Source: Catellatospora vulcania (GTDB lineage Bacteria > Actinomycetota > Actinomycetes > Mycobacteriales > Micromonosporaceae). From it: 64,000 nucleotides of DNA. A model generated the notes under the pieces. That model did no database searches, was not told the origin of the DNA, and saw only the letters and a list, made by a program, of their open reading frames with translations. Of this stretch, positions 61,387-64,000 are shown one piece after another (the stretch's first letter is position 1; every line of letters begins with the position of its first letter). The stretch spans positions 62,001 to 126,000 of the forward strand of contig NZ_WARX01000006.1 in assembly GCF_009720385.1 (NCBI RefSeq), written 5' to 3'. A program made the translations under genes and the position numbers.

Positions 61387-61988
61387 ATCCGCTCCAGCAG
61401 GTAGATCATGATGAACAGGCCGATCCAGACCACGTCGACGAAGTGCCAGTAGTACGACACGACGATCGCCGAGGTTGCCTGCGCCGGCGTGAACCGGCCC
61501 ATGGTGGTGCGGATCATGTAGATGATGAAGGCGATCAGGCCGCCTGTCACGTGCAGGCCGTGGAAGCCGGTGGTCAGGTAGAACATCGACCCGTAGCCGT
61601 CAGCGTTGATCTTCACACCCTCGCCGACCAGCGTGATGTACTCGTTCACCTGGCCGAGCACGAACGTCAGGCCCATCAGGAACGTGATGGTGAACCAGAG
61701 CCGCAGCCCGTACACATCACCCCGCTCCGCGCGCAGCACGCCGATCTGGCAGGTGATGGAAGACAGCACCAGGATCGTCGTGAAGAACAGCGCGTACGGG
61801 AGATTGAGCACGTGGGAGTGCTGGATCCACTGGTCGTAGTCCGCGGCGCGGATCGCGAAGAACATCGCGAAAAGCGCGGCGAAGAACATGAGTTCGCTGG
61901 AGAGCCACACGATCGTCCCGACGCTGACCATGTTGGGCCTGGTCAGGGAGTGGATCCTGCTCTTGTCGATGGCTGAGGCGGCAGTCAC
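61383..61988 (-). CDS. ctaE: Cytochrome c oxidase subunit III
   Basis: A 201-residue membrane protein with five helices; GTG 61988 is chosen because mycobacterial CtaE starts similarly ('[28 protein letters not shown]'). '[26 protein letters not shown]' and '[22 protein letters not shown]' are conserved subunit III helices with His and Glu. It is part of the aa3 terminal oxidase. First gene of the operon with qcrC, qcrA and qcrB, all linked by 4-nt overlaps or a 2-nt gap, so the supercomplex parts are made together. Confidence 0.92.
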   Translation of the reverse strand: MTAASAIDKSRIHSLTRPNMVSVGTIVWLSSELMFFAALFAMFFAIRAADYDQWIQHSHVLNLPYALFFTTILVLSSITCQIGVLRAERGDVYGLRLWFTITFLMGLTFVLGQVNEYITLVGEGVKINADGYGSMFYLTTGFHGLHVTGGLIAFIIYMIRTTMGRFTPAQATSAIVVSYYWHFVDVVWIGLFIMIYLLERM

Positions 61989-62084
61989 GCGGTCATTATT
62001 GCCCCCTACCTGCATCGGCGAGCGTCGGGGTGCCTGGTTGGCGGCGTGTCGTGACCCGGCGGACCGCGTTCGCCGAGCACGGTC

Positions 62085-62090
62085 TAGCCT
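62085..62090 (+). promoter_or_regulatory. TAGCCT -10 element, leaderless start of ctaG-like gene
   Basis: TAGCCT with exactly 6 nt before GTG 62097; this spacing is why GTG 62097 is preferred over GTG 62094. No ribosome binding site. Confidence 0.6.
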
Positions 62091-62096
62091 CGGGTG

Positions 62097-63113
62097 GTGC
62101 CGCCTGTCGATCATTTCACCGCGCTGACCTCGAACGTTGCGACCTTGACCGCCGAGACTCCCCCGTTCACGGTGGAGACGCTCGTGACCGGGGCGCGGCT
62201 CGACTCGTGGCTCGCGGTCGGACTGCTGCTGGCGGGTGCGCTTTATCTCTACGGCACCCACCGGCTGCGGGTGCGCGGCGACCGGTGGCCGATCGGGCGC
62301 ACCATCGCCTTCCTCGGCCCCGGCCTGGGCACGCTGGCCCTGGTCACGGTGAGCGGCGTCGGCGGCTACGACACCACGCTGCTGTCGGTGCACATGCTGC
62401 AGCACATGGCGCTGTCCATGGTCGCGCCGATCTTCCTGGCGCTCGGCGCGCCGGTCACGCTGGCCCTGCGCACCCTGCCCGGCCGTCCGCGCCGCACGCT
62501 GCTGGCGGCGCTGCACAGCAAGGTCGCGGCGGTGCTCGCCTTCCCGCTGGTCGCGTTCGGCATCTTCGTGGCCAACCCGTTCGCGCTGTATTTCACCAGC
62601 CTGTACGAGCAGACGCTGCGGCACGAGTGGCTGCACGAAGTCATGCACGCGCACTTCATCGCCACCGGCTGCCTGTTCTTCTGGCCCCTGCTGGGCCGCG
62701 ACCCGCTGCCGGGACGCTGGCCGTATCCGGCCCGCGCGCTGCTGATGCTGTTGAGTGTCCCGTTTCACACCGTGCTCGGGCTCACCATCATGCAGCAGAA
62801 GACCCTCCTCGGCGGCGACTGGTATCCGTCGCTGAACCTGTCCTGGATGGACCCCTGGGCCGACCAGGTCACCGCGGGCGGGGTGCTGTGGGCGGGCGGC
62901 GAGCTCGTCTCGGTCACCATGCTCGCGGTCCTCGTCGTCCAGTGGATCAAGCAGTCCCGCCAGGAGGCCGCCCGCATCGACCGCCAGCTCGACCGCGAGG
63001 AGGCCGCGCAGGCCGCCGTCGACGCCGCCGCAGCGGCCGGGTCGGCGCAGGTGGACGCGGACGGCGCACCGCACGACCACGAGATCACTTCACCGCTTAG
63101 GATGAGCGCATGA
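62097..63113 (+). CDS. Cytochrome c oxidase assembly protein, CtaG (caa3) family
   Basis: A 338-residue protein with about seven helices. Histidine pairs likely to handle copper appear in '[23 protein letters not shown]' and '[23 protein letters not shown]', the signature of the CtaG_caa3 family, which aids CuB insertion or oxidase maturation. The C-terminal 50 residues are a charged helix. It is divergent from ctaE, consistent with a role in building the same oxidase, and its stop overlaps the next gene (ATGA). Confidence 0.85.
   Translation: MPPVDHFTALTSNVATLTAETPPFTVETLVTGARLDSWLAVGLLLAGALYLYGTHRLRVRGDRWPIGRTIAFLGPGLGTLALVTVSGVGGYDTTLLSVHMLQHMALSMVAPIFLALGAPVTLALRTLPGRPRRTLLAALHSKVAAVLAFPLVAFGIFVANPFALYFTSLYEQTLRHEWLHEVMHAHFIATGCLFFWPLLGRDPLPGRWPYPARALLMLLSVPFHTVLGLTIMQQKTLLGGDWYPSLNLSWMDPWADQVTAGGVLWAGGELVSVTMLAVLVVQWIKQSRQEAARIDRQLDREEAAQAAVDAAAAAGSAQVDADGAPHDHEITSPLRMSA
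63098..63103 (+). promoter_or_regulatory. TAGGAT -10 element before receiver-domain gene
   Basis: TAGGAT with exactly 6 nt before ATG 63110, located in the end of the ctaG-like gene; allows separate leaderless transcription of the small receiver gene. Confidence 0.5.
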
Positions 63114-63505
63114 GTACCAAGACCGTCCTGCTCTACAGCGACGACCCGCAGGTCCGCGACCGGATGCGACTGGCCATCGGCGAGCACCCGGCACCCGACC
63201 TCGAGGTCGAGTTCGTCGAGGCGTCCACCTACGGCGAGTGCGTCAAGCTGGTGGACGACTACGAGATCGACCTGCTGGTGCTGGACGGCGAGGCGACCCC
63301 GGGCGGTGGCCTGGGCGTGGCGCGTCAGCTCAAGGACGAGATCGACGAGTGCCCGCCCTGCTGCGTCGTCATCGCCCGCTCGGCCGACCGCTGGCTGGCG
63401 GCGTACGCCCGCGTCGACGCGACGCTGGTGCACCCGCTCGACCCGTTCGAGACCGCGAAGGTCATCTCCACCCTGCTCCGCGACGACTCCCCCGTGGCCG
63501 CCTGA
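63110..63505 (+). CDS. Stand-alone receiver-domain protein
   Basis: A 131-residue protein with a CheY-like fold and no output domain. Acidic residues 'SDDPQ' at 10-14 and the central '[15 protein letters not shown]' aspartate match receiver sites, but the conserved Thr/Ser and Lys are less clear ('[10 protein letters not shown]', 'VHPLDPFE'), so phosphorylation is uncertain. It may act as a pseudo-receiver adaptor. The ATG overlaps the stop of the CtaG-like gene, and trpD follows after 40 nt. Role unknown; the arrangement recurs in actinomycetes near ctaE. Confidence 0.8.
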   Translation: MSTKTVLLYSDDPQVRDRMRLAIGEHPAPDLEVEFVEASTYGECVKLVDDYEIDLLVLDGEATPGGGLGVARQLKDEIDECPPCCVVIARSADRWLAAYARVDATLVHPLDPFETAKVISTLLRDDSPVAA

Positions 63506-63545
63506 CCCGAGCACAGCCGCCACGCCCTTCACCCCTGGAGGCCCG

Positions 63546-64000
63546 ATGGGCGACCGGAACACCTGGCCCCACCTGCTCGGCGCGCTGCTGCGCCGGGAGG
63601 AGCTCACGCCGGACGACACGGCCTGGGCCATGGGCGAGATCATGTCGGGCGTGGCGACACCGGCGCAGATCGCCGGCTTCGCGCTGCTGCTGCGGGCCAA
63701 GGGCGAGACCGCCGGTGAGGTGTCCGGCCTGGTCGCGACGATGCTGTCCAACGCGGCCCCGCTGCCGCAGACCGACGAGCAGCGCGCGGCCACCCTGGAC
63801 GTGGTCGGCACCGGCGGCGACCAGGCGCACACCGTCAACATCTCGACGATGTCCGCCATCGTGGCCGCCGGGGCCGGAGCCCGGGTGGTCAAGCACGGCA
63901 ACCGCGCCGCCTCCTCGTCCTGCGGCACCGCCGACGTGCTGGAGTTCCTCGGCATCCCGCTGGACCTGAGCCCGGCGCAGGTGGCCGCGGTCGCCGAGGA
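63546..64000 (+). CDS. trpD: Anthranilate phosphoribosyltransferase, 5' part
   Basis: GGAGG lies 5 nt before ATG 63546; 151 codons are visible before the window ends. The phosphoribosyl diphosphate loop '[18 protein letters not shown]' and '[24 protein letters not shown]' are characteristic. The enzyme joins anthranilate to PRPP in tryptophan synthesis. In M. tuberculosis trpD (Rv2192c) also sits beside ctaE-qcrCAB, in agreement with the conserved order. Confidence 0.92.
   Translation, partial: MGDRNTWPHLLGALLRREELTPDDTAWAMGEIMSGVATPAQIAGFALLLRAKGETAGEVSGLVATMLSNAAPLPQTDEQRAATLDVVGTGGDQAHTVNISTMSAIVAAGAGARVVKHGNRAASSSCGTADVLEFLGIPLDLSPAQVAAVAE

Overview
The window is very GC-rich DNA with strong third-position G/C bias, dense short-overlap operons, GTG starts and PASTA-kinase, PimB, MptA and QcrCAB genes, so it comes from an actinomycete. 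Split lycopene cyclase genes, an actinobacterial QcrB with PDWY, a membrane-anchored RNase Sa-like protein and a GH5-CBM2 secreted glycanase suggest Micromonosporaceae; the genus cannot be fixed from the sequence alone.

The backbone follows, with many insertions, the gene order known from Mycobacterium tuberculosis Rv2173-Rv2196: polyprenyl diphosphate synthase (3374), MptA-like mannosyltransferase (4944), Rv2175c-like DNA-binding protein (7076), PknL-like kinase (8240), class II DAHP synthase (14542), Rv2179c-like exoribonuclease (19272), PlsC acyltransferase (28660), SRPBCC protein (34815), FadD15-like ligase (35453), PimB (45051), DEDDh/GIY-YIG protein (49384), then TrpD (63546), CtaE and QcrC-QcrA-QcrB (57900-61988). 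Genes added between these anchors include crtYc/crtYd, an iron-storage pair behind iron boxes (bfd-bfr), vapBC, ltaE, proC, a PPi-type phosphofructokinase, a Crp regulator, a secreted GH5 glycanase behind CebR-like palindromes, a 1127-residue cyclase-ATPase regulator, a flavin monooxygenase with a hydrolase, a ROK glucokinase, a histidine kinase-LuxR pair, a UvrA2 protein, an M48 protease, a second RelA/SpoT protein, and a cytochrome P450 preceded by a 59-residue Cys/Thr/Ser-rich peptide gene.

The linked processes are cell-envelope lipid and lipomannan assembly (polyprenyl synthase, MptA, PimB, PlsC, FadD15), PknL signalling, aerobic respiration (CtaE, QcrCAB, CtaG-like protein), iron storage and stringent/nucleotide signalling. 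Many genes lack a Shine-Dalgarno sequence and instead have a TANNNT hexamer 6-7 nt before the start codon, which points to leaderless mRNAs.

The least expected content is small. There are two families of fixed-length intergenic hairpins (four copies of 61 nt, three copies of 55 nt), a related long inverted repeat placed in frame inside the mannosyltransferase gene exactly where base composition flips from C-rich to G-rich, several tandem repeats next to gene ends, and the short peptide gene with an ideal ribosome binding site directly upstream of the P450, which is the best candidate here for an undescribed peptide natural-product system. No tRNA, rRNA, CRISPR array, transposase or integrase was recognised.
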